Shown here in pieces: positions 35,451 through 45,610 of a DNA stretch of 64,000 nucleotides. The number at the start of each line of letters is the position of its first letter. Within the stretch, counting starts at the first letter, position 1. The translations under genes were made by a program, and so were the position numbers. The stretch is from Mytilus californianus (taxonomy: Eukaryota > Mollusca > Bivalvia > Mytilida > Mytilidae), in assembly GCF_021869535.1 (NCBI RefSeq), contig NW_026262701.1, positions 3,549,501-3,613,500 on the forward strand, read 5' to 3'. The notes under the pieces were generated by a model. It did no database searches. It saw only the letters and a list, made by a program, of their open reading frames with translations, and was not told where the DNA came from.

Positions 35451-38400
35451 AAGTCTAAATTGAAAACAAGGTTCAAACCTATGATTGCGTTGGATAAAAA
35501 CCGCAATTTTTATACGTGTGCATGCAAAACAAATTTCTTGTTAGAGGGGTCTAAATACAGCACAAACAACATTTTCCAAAAGACCAAAAAAGTGAAAAAG
35601 TATATTTTAACAAAACGCATTTGACTAACAGGTCGAACAACAAATGTTCTTAAATCCTGCTGACTGCCATTGGCGATTGCCAAATAAACGGATCACAAGG
35701 TGTAATAAATGGATCTTAACTTTAAATTTAATACCAAACAGAAAACAATAAACTTGCGGCGAAGATGGTATACCGCAAACAAAGGTGCAAATATTTTTTG
35801 TACACCATATCCGGATTTCGACAATTAATGTCTCTTCAGTGATGTTAGGAATCAAAACGGTTATTGGAAGGCCACATAATTTACCTCAATTTGGGATAGA
35901 CTCTTGAATTTTGAGGAGTCAAAATAGGATGAACGGATCATATAAACCCGAAGGCAAATATAATACAAGCCCAAACGAAAAAATATAAACAAGTCTAAAT
36001 TGAAAACAACGTTCAAACCTATGATTGCGTTGGATAAAAACCGCAATTTTTATACGTGTGCATGCAAAACAAATTTCTTGTTAGAGGGGTCTAAATACAG
36101 CACAAACAACATTTTCCAAAAGACCAAAAAAGTGAAAAAGTATATTTTAACAAAACGCATTTGACTAACAGGTCGAACAACAAATGTTCTTAAATCCTGC
36201 TGACTGCCATTGGCGATTGCCAAATAAACGGATCACAAGGTGTAATAAATGGATCTTAACTTTAAATTTAATACCAAACAGAAAACAATAAACTTGCGGC
36301 GAAGATGGTATACCGCAAACAAAGGTGCAAATATTTTTTGTACACCATATCCGGATTTCGACAATTAATGTCTCTTCAGTGATGTTAGGAATCAAAACGG
36401 TTATTGGAAGGCCACATAATTTACCTCAATTTGGGATAGACTCTTGAATTTTGAGGAGTCAAAATAGGATGAACGGATCATATAAACCCGAAGGCAAATA
36501 TAATACAAGCCCAAACGAAAAAATATAAACAAGTCTAAATTGAAAACAACGTTCAAACCTATGATTGCGTTGGATAAAAACCGCAATTTTTATACGTGTG
36601 CATGCAAAACAAATTTCTTGTTAGAGGGGTCTAAATACAGCACAAACAACATTTTCCAAAAGACCAAAAAAGTGAAAAAGTATATTTTAACAAAACGCAT
36701 TTGACTAACAGGTCGAACAACAAATGTTCTTAAATCCTGCTGACTGCCATTGGCGATTGCCAAATAAACGGATCACAAGGTGTAATAAATGGATCTTAAC
36801 TTTAAATTTAATACCCAACAGAAAACAATAAACTTGCGGCGAAGATGGTATACCGCAAACAAAGGTGCAAATATTTTTTGTACACCATATCCGGATTTCG
36901 ACAATTAATGTCTCTTCAGTGATGTTAGGAATCAAAACGGTTATTGGAAGGCCACATAATTTACCTCAATTTGGGATAGACTCTTGAATTTTGAGGAGTC
37001 AAAATAGGATGAACGGATCATATAAACCCGAAGGCAAATATAATACAAGCCCAAACGAAAAAATATAAACAAGTCTAAATTGAAAACAACGTTCAAACCT
37101 ATGATTGCGTTGGATAAAAACCGCAATTTTTATACGTGTGCATGCAAAACAAATTTCTTGTTAGAGGGGTCTAAATACAGCACAAACAACATTTTCCAAA
37201 AGACCAAAAAAGTGAAAAAGTATATTTTAACAAAACGCATTTGACTAACAGGTCGAACAACAAATGTTCTTAAATCCTGCTGACTGCCATTGGCGATTGC
37301 CAAATAAACGGATCACAAGGTGTAATAAATGGATCTTAACTTTAAATTTAATACCAAACAGAAAACAATAAACTTGCGGCGAAGATGGTATACCGCAAAC
37401 AAAGGTGCAAATATTTTTTGTACACCATATCCGGATTTCGACAATTAATGTCTCTTCAGTGATGTTAGGAATCAAAACGGTTATTGGAAGGCCACATAAT
37501 TTACCTCAATTTGGGATAGACTCTTGAATTTTGAGGAGTCAAAATAGGATGAACGGATCATATAAACCCGAAGGCAAATATAATACAAGCCCAAACGAAA
37601 AAATATAAACAAGTCTAAATTGAAAACAACGTTCAAACCTATGATTGCGTTGGATAAAAACCGCAATTTTTATACGTGTGCATGCAAAACAAATTTCTTG
37701 TTAGAGGGGTCTAAATACAGCACAAACAACATTTTCCAAAAGACCAAAAAAGTGAAAAAGTATATTTTAACAAAACGCATTTGACTAACAGGTCGAACAA
37801 CAAATGTTCTTAAATCCTGCTGACTGCCATTGGCGATTGCCAAATAAACGGATCACAAGGTGTAATAAATGGATCTTAACTTTAAATTTAATACCCAACA
37901 GAAAACAATAAACTTGCGGCGAAGATAGTATACCGCAAACAAAGGTGCAAATATTTTTTGTACACCATATCCGGATTTCGACAATTAATGTCTCTTCAGT
38001 GATGTTAGGAATCAAAACGGTTATTGGAAGGCCACATAATTTACCTCAATTTGGGATAGACTCTTGAATTTTGAGGAGTCAAAATAGGATGAACGGATCA
38101 TATAAACCCGAAGGCAAATATAATACAAGCCCAAACGAAAAAATATAAACAAGTCTAAATTGAAAACAACGTTCAAACCTATGATTGCGTTGGATAAAAA
38201 CCGCAATTTTTATACGTGTGCATGCAAAACAAATTTCTTGTTAGAGGGGTCTAAATACAGCACAAACAACATTTTCCAAAAGACCAAAAAAGTGAAAAAG
38301 TATATTTTAACAAAACGCATTTGACTAACAGGTCGAACAACAAATGTTCTTAAATCCTGCTGACTGCCATTGGCGATTGCCAAATAAACGGATCACAAGG

Positions 38401-41400
38401 TGTAATAAATGGATCTTAACTTTAAATTTAATACCAAACAGAAAACAATAAACTTGCGGCGAAGATGGTATACCGCAAACAAAGGTGTAAATATTTTTTG
38501 TACACCATATCCGGATTTCGACAATTAATGTCTCTTCAGTGATGTTAGGAATCAAAACGGTTATTGGAAGGCCACATAATTTACCTCAATTTGGGATAGA
38601 CTCTTGAATTTTGAGGAGTCAAAATAGGATGAACGGATCATATAAACCCGAAGGCAAATATAATACAAGCCCAAACGAAAAAATATAAACAAGTCTAAAT
38701 TGAAAACAACGTTCAAACCTATGATTGCGTTGGATAAAAACCGCAATTTTTATACGTGTGCATGCAAAACAAATTTCTTGTTAGAGGGGTCTAAATACAG
38801 CACAAACAACATTTTCCAAAAGACCAAAAAAGTGAAAAAGTATATTTTAACAAAACGCATTTGACTAACAGGTCGAACAACAAATGTTCTTAAATCCTGC
38901 TGACTGGCATTGGCGATTGCCAAATAAACGGATCACAAGGTGTAATAAATGGATCTTAACTTTAAATTTAATACCCAACAGAAAACAATAAACTTGCGGC
39001 GAAGATAGTATACCGCAAACAAAGGTGCAAATATTTTTTGTACACCATATCCGGATTTCGACAATTAATGTCTCTTCAGTGATGTTAGGAATCAAAACGG
39101 TTATTGGAAGGCCACATAATTTACCTCAATTTGGGATAGACTCTTGAATTTTGAGGAGTCAAAATAGGATGAACGGATCATATAAACCCGAAGGCAAATA
39201 TAATACAAGCCCAAACGAAAAAATATAAACAAGTCTAAATTGAAAACAACGTTCAAACCTATGATTGCGTTGGATAAAAACCGCAATTTTTAGACGTGTG
39301 CATGCAAAACAAATTTCTTGTTAGAGGGGTCTAAATACAGCACAAACAACATTTTCCAAAAGACCAAAAAAGTGAAAAGTATCTTTTAACAAAACGCATT
39401 TGACTAACAGGTCGAACAACAAATGTTCTTAAATCCTGCTGACTGCCATTGGCGATTGCCAAATAAACGGATCACAAGGTGTAATAAATGGATCTTAGTA
39501 TTAAATTTAATACCCAACAGAAAACAATAAACTTGCGGCGAAGATGGTATACCGCAAACAAAGGTGCAAATATTTTTTGTACACCATATCCGGATTTCGA
39601 CAATTAATGTCTCTTCAGTGATGTTAGGAATCAAAACGGTTTTTGGAAGGCCACATAATTTACCTCAATTTGGGATAGACTCTTGAATTTTGAGGAGTCA
39701 AAATAGGATGAACGGATCATATAAACCCGAAGGCAAATATAATACAAGCCCAAACGAAAAAATATAAACAAGTCTAAATTGAAAACAACGTTCAAACCTA
39801 TGATTGCGTTGGATAAAAACCGCAATTTTTATACGTGTGCATGCAAAACAAATTTCTTGTTAGAGGGGTCTAAATACAGCACAAACAACATTTTCCAAAA
39901 GACCAAAAAAGTGAAAAAGTATATTTTAACAAAACGCATTTGACTAACAGGTCGAACAACAAATGTTCTTAAATCCTGCTGACTGCCATTGGCGATTGCC
40001 AAATAAACGGATCACAAGGTGTAATAAATGGATCTTAACTTTAAATTTAATACCCAACAGAAAACAATAAACTTGCGGCGAAGATGGTATACCGCAAACA
40101 AAGGTGCAAATATTTTTTGTACACCATATCCGGATTTCGACAATTAATGTCTCTTCAGTGATGTTAGGAATCAAAACGGTTATTGGAAGGCCACATAATT
40201 TACCTCAATTTGGGATAGACTCTTGAATTTTGAGGAGTCAAAATAGGATGAACGGATCATATAAACCCGAAGGCAAATATAATACAAGCCCAAACGAAAA
40301 AATATAAACAAGTCTAAATTGAAAACAACGTTCAAACCTATGATTGCGTTGGATAAAAACCGCAATTTTTATACGTGTGCATGCAAAACAAATTTCTTGT
40401 TAGAGGGGTCTAAATACAGCACAAACAACATTTTCCAAAAGACCAAAAAAGTGAAAAAGTATATTTTAACAAAACGCATTTGACTAACAGGTCGAACAAC
40501 AAATGTTCTTAAATCCTGCTGACTGGCATTGGCGATTGCCAAATAAACGGATCACAAGGTGTAATAAATGGATCTTAACTTTAAATTTAATACCCAACAG
40601 AAAACAATAAACTTGCGGCGAAGATAGTATACCGCAAACAAAGGTGCAAATATTTTTTGTACACCATATCCGGATTTCGACAATTAATGTCTCTTCAGTG
40701 ATGTTAGGAATCAAAACGGTTATTGGAAGGCCACATAATTTACCTCAATTTGGGATAGACTCTTGAATTTTGAGGAGTCAAAATAGGATGAACGGATCAT
40801 ATAAACCCGAAGGCAAATATAATACAAGCCCAAACGAAAAAATATAAACAAGTCTAAATTGAAAACAACGTTCAAACCTATGATTGCGTTGGATAAAAAC
40901 CGCAATTTTTAGACGTGTGCATGCAAAACAAATTTCTTGTTAGAGGGGTCTAAATACAGCACAAACAACATTTTCCAAAAGACCAAAAAAGTGAAAAGTA
41001 TCTTTTAACAAAACGCATTTGACTAACAGGTCGAACAACAAATGTTCTTAAATCCTGCTGACTGCCATTGGCGATTGCCAAATAAACGGATCACAAGGTG
41101 TAATAAATGGATCTTAGTATTAAATTTAATACCCAACAGAAAACAATAAACTTGCGGCGAAGATGGTATACCGCAAACAAAGGTGCAAATATTTTTTGTA
41201 CACCATATCCGGATTTCGACAATTAATGTCTCTTCAGTGATGTTAGGAATCAAAACGGTTTTTGGAAGGCCACATAATTTACCTCAATTTGGGATAGACT
41301 CTTGAATTTTGAGGAGTCAAAATAGGATGAACGGATCATATAAACCCGAAGGCAAATATAATACAAGCCCAAACGAAAAAATATAAACAAGTCTAAATTG

Positions 41401-42055
41401 AAAACAACGTTCAAACCTATGATTGCGTTGGATAAAAACCGCAATTTTTATACGTGTGCATGCAAAACAAATTTCTTGTTAGAGGGGTCTAAATACAGCA
41501 CAAACAACATTTTCCAAAAGACCAAAAAAGTGAAAAAGTATATTTTAACAAAACGCATTTGACTAACAGGTCGAAAAACGAATGTTCTTAAATCCTGCTG
41601 ACTGCCATTGGCGATTGCCAAATAAACGGATCACAAGGTGTAATAAATGGATCTTAACTTTAAATATAATACCAAACAGAAAACAATAAACTTGCGGCGA
41701 AGATGGTATACCGCAAACAAAGGTGCAAATATTTTTTGTACACCATATCCGGATTTCGACAATTAATGTCTCTTCAGTGATGTTAGGAATCAAAACGGTT
41801 ATTGGAAGGCCACATAATTTACCTCAATTTGGGATAGACTCTTGAATTTTGAGGAGTCAAAATAGGATGAACGGATCATATAAACCCGAAGGCAAATATA
41901 ATACAAGCCCAAACGAAAAAATATAAACAAGTCTAAATTGAAAACAACGTTCAAACCTATGATTGCGTTGGATAAAAACCGCAATTTTATACGTGTGCAT
42001 GCAAAACAAATTTCTTGTTAGAGGGGTCTAAATACAGCACAAACAACATTTTCCA
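35445..42055 (-). repeat. 540-bp satellite array, about 12.2 units
   Basis: The period is 540 bp, with 539 bp for two units. Identical landmarks recur at 35625, 36165, 36705, 37245, 37785, 38325, 38865, 39404, 39944, 40484, 41023 and 41563. Units differ at a handful of diagnostic sites (accaaaca/acccaaca, gatggta/gatagta, gactgcc/gactggc, tatacgtg/tagacgtg). Each full unit contains two short minus-strand ORFs (76 and 61-64 codons) that are copies of one another and match no domain I know. Each full unit also carries one hammerhead motif on the minus strand. The array ends at 'cattttcc' followed by (AT)n. Confidence 0.97.
35802..35845 (-). ncRNA. Hammerhead ribozyme motif in satellite unit 1 (repeated in all 12 units)
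   Basis: Minus strand, 5' to 3': stem I ACAUCA (35845-35840), core CUGAAGA (35839-35833), stem II GACA-UUAAU-UGUC (four Watson-Crick pairs), GAA, self-complementary AUCCGGAU (35816-35809), A17 (35808, AUA triplet), stem I UGGUGU (35807-35802, six pairs with one U-G). Predicted cleavage lies between 35808 and 35807. Identical copies sit at 36342, 36882, 37422, 37962, 38502, 39042, 39581, 40121, 40661, 41200 and 41740 (44 nt each). Cleavage of a read-through transcript would give 540-nt monomers. Hammerheads in animal satellites are established for newts, schistosomes and cave crickets. The fold is by hand; activity is not shown. Confidence 0.75.
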
Positions 42056-42070
42056 TATATATATATATAT
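42054..42070. repeat. (AT)n microsatellite at the right edge of array 1
   Basis: Short AT run immediately after the truncated last satellite unit. Confidence 0.9.
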
Positions 42071-42222
42071 TTAAAATTGAGAATGGAAATGGGGAATGTG
42101 TCAAAGAGACAACAACCCGACCATAGAACAGACAACAGCAGAAGGTCACCAACAGGTCTTCAATGCAGCGAGAAATTCCCGCACCCGGAGGCGTCCTTCA
42201 GCTGGCCCCTAAACAAATATAT
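42071..42222 (-). repeat. Dispersed repeat family B
   Basis: 'gagaatggaaatggggaatg', 'gagacaacaacccgaccata' and 'cagcgagaaattcccgcacc' mirror the plus-strand copies at 1566-1662 and 3980-4092. Confidence 0.7.
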
Positions 42223-42472
42223 ATACTAGTTCAGTGATAATGAACGCCATACTAAATTCCAAATTGTACACAATTTGTCTGCCTATGTGTAGTGACAACT
42301 GCAAATTTACCTTGTCCATCGGATTTCTTATGGTTAAGAAATACCAGGCGTTAGAATATTTATAAAGTGCCTTGAAAATCAGCGTAACAATGTGTGTTGT
42401 CGTAGAAGTGAAAAGTGAAAAGTACAGGTTCCAGCCCCGCTCGGGGAGGAAGTACAGAATCAGATCTACTCT

Positions 42473-42574
42473 TGTTCTTCCCTTAGCGGGATTCGAACCC
42501 TTGCTGCTGTGACATCGTGGCAATACCGTTTGCACCGTGTCCAGCGCCCTGGACCACTAGACCACCTAGGCTAC
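42473..42574 (-). repeat. tRNA-derived SINE head
   Basis: On the minus strand an A box TGGTCTAGTGG (42564-42554) and a B box GGTTCGAATC (42500-42491) lie at pol III promoter spacing, slightly wide for a tRNA. The extended spacer and mismatched arms argue for a SINE rather than a functional tRNA. The overlapping minus ORFs are not real. Confidence 0.65.
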
Positions 42575-42918
42575 ATATAAAGTATAGCTTTCGGTGGTCG
42601 ATGTAATGTCTTTCCTCTTCGGCTTTATCTAGGTTTGTAACAGTATTTGATGTATGGTGGCAAGTTGATGGTGTACCTTTCAGATCAGCTATTTTTTTGT
42701 CGTGAAGGATGATAATATGAATTACCATGCCGCCACATCAAATTTCTAATTTTATTATACACGTCTAAACATGTGACAACATTATGACAGACATTCTCTA
42801 TCGGATAACACGTGGTTATACAAGGCTAACACCATAATATATATAGATATATATATATAATTCGTCTCAAATTTACTCTAACAATGTTCGATCTTCAAAT
42901 TTGCGTTATCAAATTTTT

Positions 42919-42975
42919 GTTCTTCCCTCAGCGGGATTCGAACCCTTGCTTCTGTGACATCTTGACAACACCGAT
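42919..42975 (-). repeat. Truncated tRNA-derived SINE
   Basis: 'gttcttccctcagcgggatt' followed by 'cgaacccttgcttctgtgac' repeats the B-box part of 42473-42574; the A box part is missing. Confidence 0.6.
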
Positions 42976-43498
42976 TATTTACATACTTTATATTATATCA
43001 TAACGAGAATTTACGATAACTTGAAGGGGTCATAAAAAGATTTCCTACATCCCTTTTTACTTATCCTGCTTTTAATGTTATCGAATATTTTATTACTTTC
43101 AACTAAGAAAATTTGAAGCAGCCGGTTGGATATTGAATAACGAATAACGAATAACAAACCGGCCGATAACATACACTAAATGGAGTTAACTTTTCAGCAG
43201 TCACCATTACAGTTTTACAGTGAATGCAGAAAACGAAGGTGCAACAAACGGTTATACGAACCTTTTACAATGTTTTTTACATATTGTTTTGTTAAGTATT
43301 GTATATCATAACTATGAAACTATAAGAGATAGACTAGCTTTGGGCAGCAAAAATAAATTGGCCTACACAATTTTCATGAAACACAAATATTCTTGTTGCA
43401 TTGTGTTAATTCTATGGAAAAATGGCAAGGAAGAGAAACAGATACAGGTTTCTTATGTTGCCTATGGTGTTCATATATTATTATTAACCAATGATGAG
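42976..43498. other. Region upstream of the HEPN gene
   Basis: AT-rich. It contains 'gaataac' three times in a row (about 43134-43157) inside a CCGGTT...AACCGG inverted repeat. The 103-codon ORF at 43220-43531 ends across the predicted splice acceptor and is not recognised. No TATA box or start site can be assigned with confidence. Confidence 0.35.
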
Positions 43499-43520
43499 TC
43501 TTTGTTTCCTTCTTTTTCAG
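43499..43520 (+). promoter_or_regulatory. Predicted splice acceptor of the 5'-UTR/first coding exon
   Basis: 'tctttgtttccttctttttc' followed by ag is a strong polypyrimidine tract plus acceptor, 181 bp before the ATG at 43701. It suggests that exon 1 as annotated begins at 43521 with untranslated sequence and that a further non-coding exon lies upstream. Confidence 0.5.
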
Positions 43521-43700
43521 GACGTACCTAATATCTTAAATGGAAAAAAGAACCAAACATACGAATATGTAGTAATATTGATTTTATATCAACATGAAAT
43601 TTATGATCATAAACAACTAACTAAGATCTAAATACATGCACTAACAGTTGGACAAAAGAAATGAAGGAAATAAGAAACTAACTTGATTGAAATAAACAAG

Positions 43701-43917
43701 ATGGCGTCACTTTCACCAGAAGAAGAAAACTTTGTCCGAATGAGCTTGTTATTGACAGGAATTTCTCCTCGTGCAGTGCGAATCCTGTTTGATTATGAAT
43801 TTGCTCCAATTTGTCTAGATACTTCACTAAAGAAAGAGTTCAACAAACTGAAGGACCTTCAAAAGAAACGTGTAATTAACCAGTCACAGTGGAACTTACT
43901 TACCCCAAGATTTCCTG
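43701..43917 (+). CDS. HEPN (DZIP3-type) domain gene, first coding exon
   Basis: It encodes 72 residues plus one base, starting MASLSPEEENFVRMSLLLTG and ending ...WNLLTPRFP. The start and its spacing match the N-terminus of bivalve proteins annotated as DZIP3-like. There the HEPN domain (an all-helical domain seen in nucleases and immune-type proteins) precedes a coiled coil and often a STAND NTPase. I chose the ATG at 43701 because the in-frame sequence upstream has no earlier ATG after the acceptor at 43520. The exon ends in phase 1 at g|GTAAGA; joined to exon 2 it gives RFPDVPDSKKF in frame. The 64-bp repeat that follows copies this exon edge. Function of the protein is inferred from the family only. 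Confidence 0.85.
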
Positions 43918-44455
43918 GTAAGAAAAAAGAAACCTGGTAATTGCTTTACTTTCCCCTACATTTCCTGGTATGTTTAGAGAAACCTACTATACACAAGTAA
44001 CAGTGGTACTTACTGCTCTCTAGATTTCCTGGTAAGTACAGAGAAACATGGTACATGCTAGTCAGATTGGAACTTACATACCCTTAGAATTCCTGGTTAG
44101 TACAGATAACCATTCGACAAGCCAGTAACAGTGGAACTTACCGTTCCCTAGATATTCTGTTAAGTACAGAGAAACTTGCTCAACTTTAATTGAAATTGAT
44201 GTACACTAAACTTCCTGGTAAGTACAGAAAAACATTCTAATTACCAGTTAAAGTGAAACTTACTGTTCCATAGATGTCCTGGTAAGTACAGAAATACATG
44301 ATCGATGTCAGTCACATTGGATCTTACTGTTTACGTGATTCCCTTGTAAGAACTAAGAAATCAGCTTCATGCCAGTCAAATTGGAACTTACTGCTTTTTG
44401 AACTCGATCGATCGTGTTTAGAAAACAAAAACCAGCTCCCAAACCAGTTTCTTGT
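43880..44455 (+). repeat. ~64-bp tandem repeat made from the exon 1 edge plus its splice donor
   Basis: The unit has exon-like sequence (agtaacagtggaacttactg, tagatttcctg) followed by a donor (gtaagtacagagaaac). The true donor is at 43918. Equivalent positions are 43968 (gtatgt), 44032 (gtaagt), 44096 (gttagt), 44160 (ttaagt, lost), 44218 (gtaagt), 44282 (gtaagt) and 44346 (gtaaga), with a decayed last copy near 44400. Spacing is mostly 64 bp. Three downstream copies match the GTAAGT consensus better than the first donor. Reading through the first donor hits a stop at 43938-43940. Confidence 0.85.
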
Positions 44456-44728
44456 TTAAACAAAACTTCTCAGAAACAGTATCATGCCATTTTGTACCTA
44501 TCTATATTTTATCCCATTTTTGTTTAGGAGGAGGGGTAATTTAGCAAATCATTGTGTTTTCAACAATGTCCAAAGGATGAGAGTATCATTTTGTGAGTTT
44601 TGCTCACACTACATGAAAGTTAGTTTAATAAGGATAGTTGTTATATCTGATTATTTAATGTTTAAAGAGTAAACGATTTGACAAATTTAAAGATGTATGT
44701 ATCCTTGTGTTTCTTTGGGCAGTCAGTT
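44456..44728. other. Intron 1 sequence, nothing recognised
   Basis: Short AT-rich stretch; the 62-codon ORF at 44484 is unrecognised. Confidence 0.4.
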
Positions 44729-44743
44729 ATATATATATATATA
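44729..44743. repeat. (AT)n microsatellite at the left edge of array 2
   Basis: AT run leading into 'ataaacaagtctagatt', the same satellite start point as in array 1. Confidence 0.85.
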
Positions 44744-45588
44744 AACAAGTCTAGATTGAAAACAACGTTCAAACCTATGATTACGTTGGATAAAACCCGC
44801 AATTTTTATACGTGTGCATGCAAAACAAATTTCTTGGTAGAGGGGTCTAAATACAGCACAAACAACATTTTCCAAAAGACCAAAAAAGTGAAAAAGTATA
44901 TTTTAACAAAACGCATTTGACTAACAGGTCGAACAACAAATGTTCTTAAACCCTGCTGACTGACATTGGCGATTGCCAAATAAACAGATCACCAATGTAA
45001 TAAATGGATCTTTATTATAAATTTAATACTAAACAGAAAACAATAGAGTTGCGGAGAAGATGGTATACCGCAAACAAAAGGTGCAAAGGTTTTTGTACAT
45101 CATATCCGGATTTCGATAATTAATGTCTCTTCAGTAATGTTAGGAATCGAAACGGTATTTGGAAAGCCATACAATTTACTTCAATTTAGGATAGACTCTT
45201 GAATATTGAGGAGTCAAAATAGGATGAACGGATCATATGAACCCGAAGGCAAATATAATACAAGCCCAAACGAAAAAATATAAACAAGTCTAAATTGAAA
45301 ACAACGTTTAAACCTATGATTGCGTTGGATAAAAACCGCAATTTTTATACGTGTGCATGCAAAACAAATTTCTTGTTAGAGGGGTCTAAATACAGCACAA
45401 ACAATATTTTCCAAAAGACCAAAAAAAGTGAAAAGTATATTTTAACAAAACGCATTTGACTAACAGGTCGAACAACAAATGTTCTTTAACCCTGCTGACT
45501 GCCATTGGCGATTGCCAAATAAACGGATCACCGATGTAATAAACGGATTTTAATTATAAATTTAAAACTAAACAGAAAACAATAAACT
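44741..45588 (-). repeat. Second copy of the 540-bp satellite, about 1.6 diverged units
   Basis: It starts at the same unit position as array 1 and contains one complete and one partial unit. It is clearly more diverged than array 1 (for example 'gttcttaaaccctgctgact', missing 'aagg'). It ends at 'aacaataaac' next to (AT)n (45586-45610). It lies within intron 1 of the HEPN gene. Confidence 0.93.
45097..45140 (-). ncRNA. Hammerhead motif in the diverged satellite copy
   Basis: Minus strand: stem I ACAUUA, CUGAAGA, stem II GACA-UUAAU-UAUC (one mismatch), GAA, AUCCGGAU, A, stem I UGAUGU. Relative to array 1, both stem I strands carry one change. All six pairs are still possible (one becomes U-G, another goes from U-G to U-A). 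Confidence 0.6.
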
Positions 45589-45610
45589 ATATATATATAT
45601 ATATATATAG

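Noticed and set aside
35625..41984. Twenty-four short minus-strand ORFs in the 540-bp array as a tandem gene family
   Set aside because: They are copies of two frames within one satellite unit, too short, without domain, and one frame is altered by the 1-bp indels in the 539-bp units without consequence.
42473..42574. Functional tRNA gene on the minus strand
   Set aside because: A and B boxes are present but the arms do not form a closed cloverleaf, and a truncated relative lies 0.4 kb away, as expected for a SINE.
43220..43531. 103-codon ORF upstream of the HEPN gene as a gene
   Set aside because: It ends across a strong splice acceptor, has no recognisable domain and is AT-rich; it is more likely intron or upstream sequence.
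43918..43967. Exon 1 reading on through the first donor as the normal C-terminus
   Set aside because: The read-through product stops after GKKKETW, whereas the GTAAGA donor joins in frame to exon 2 with a family-consistent sequence.
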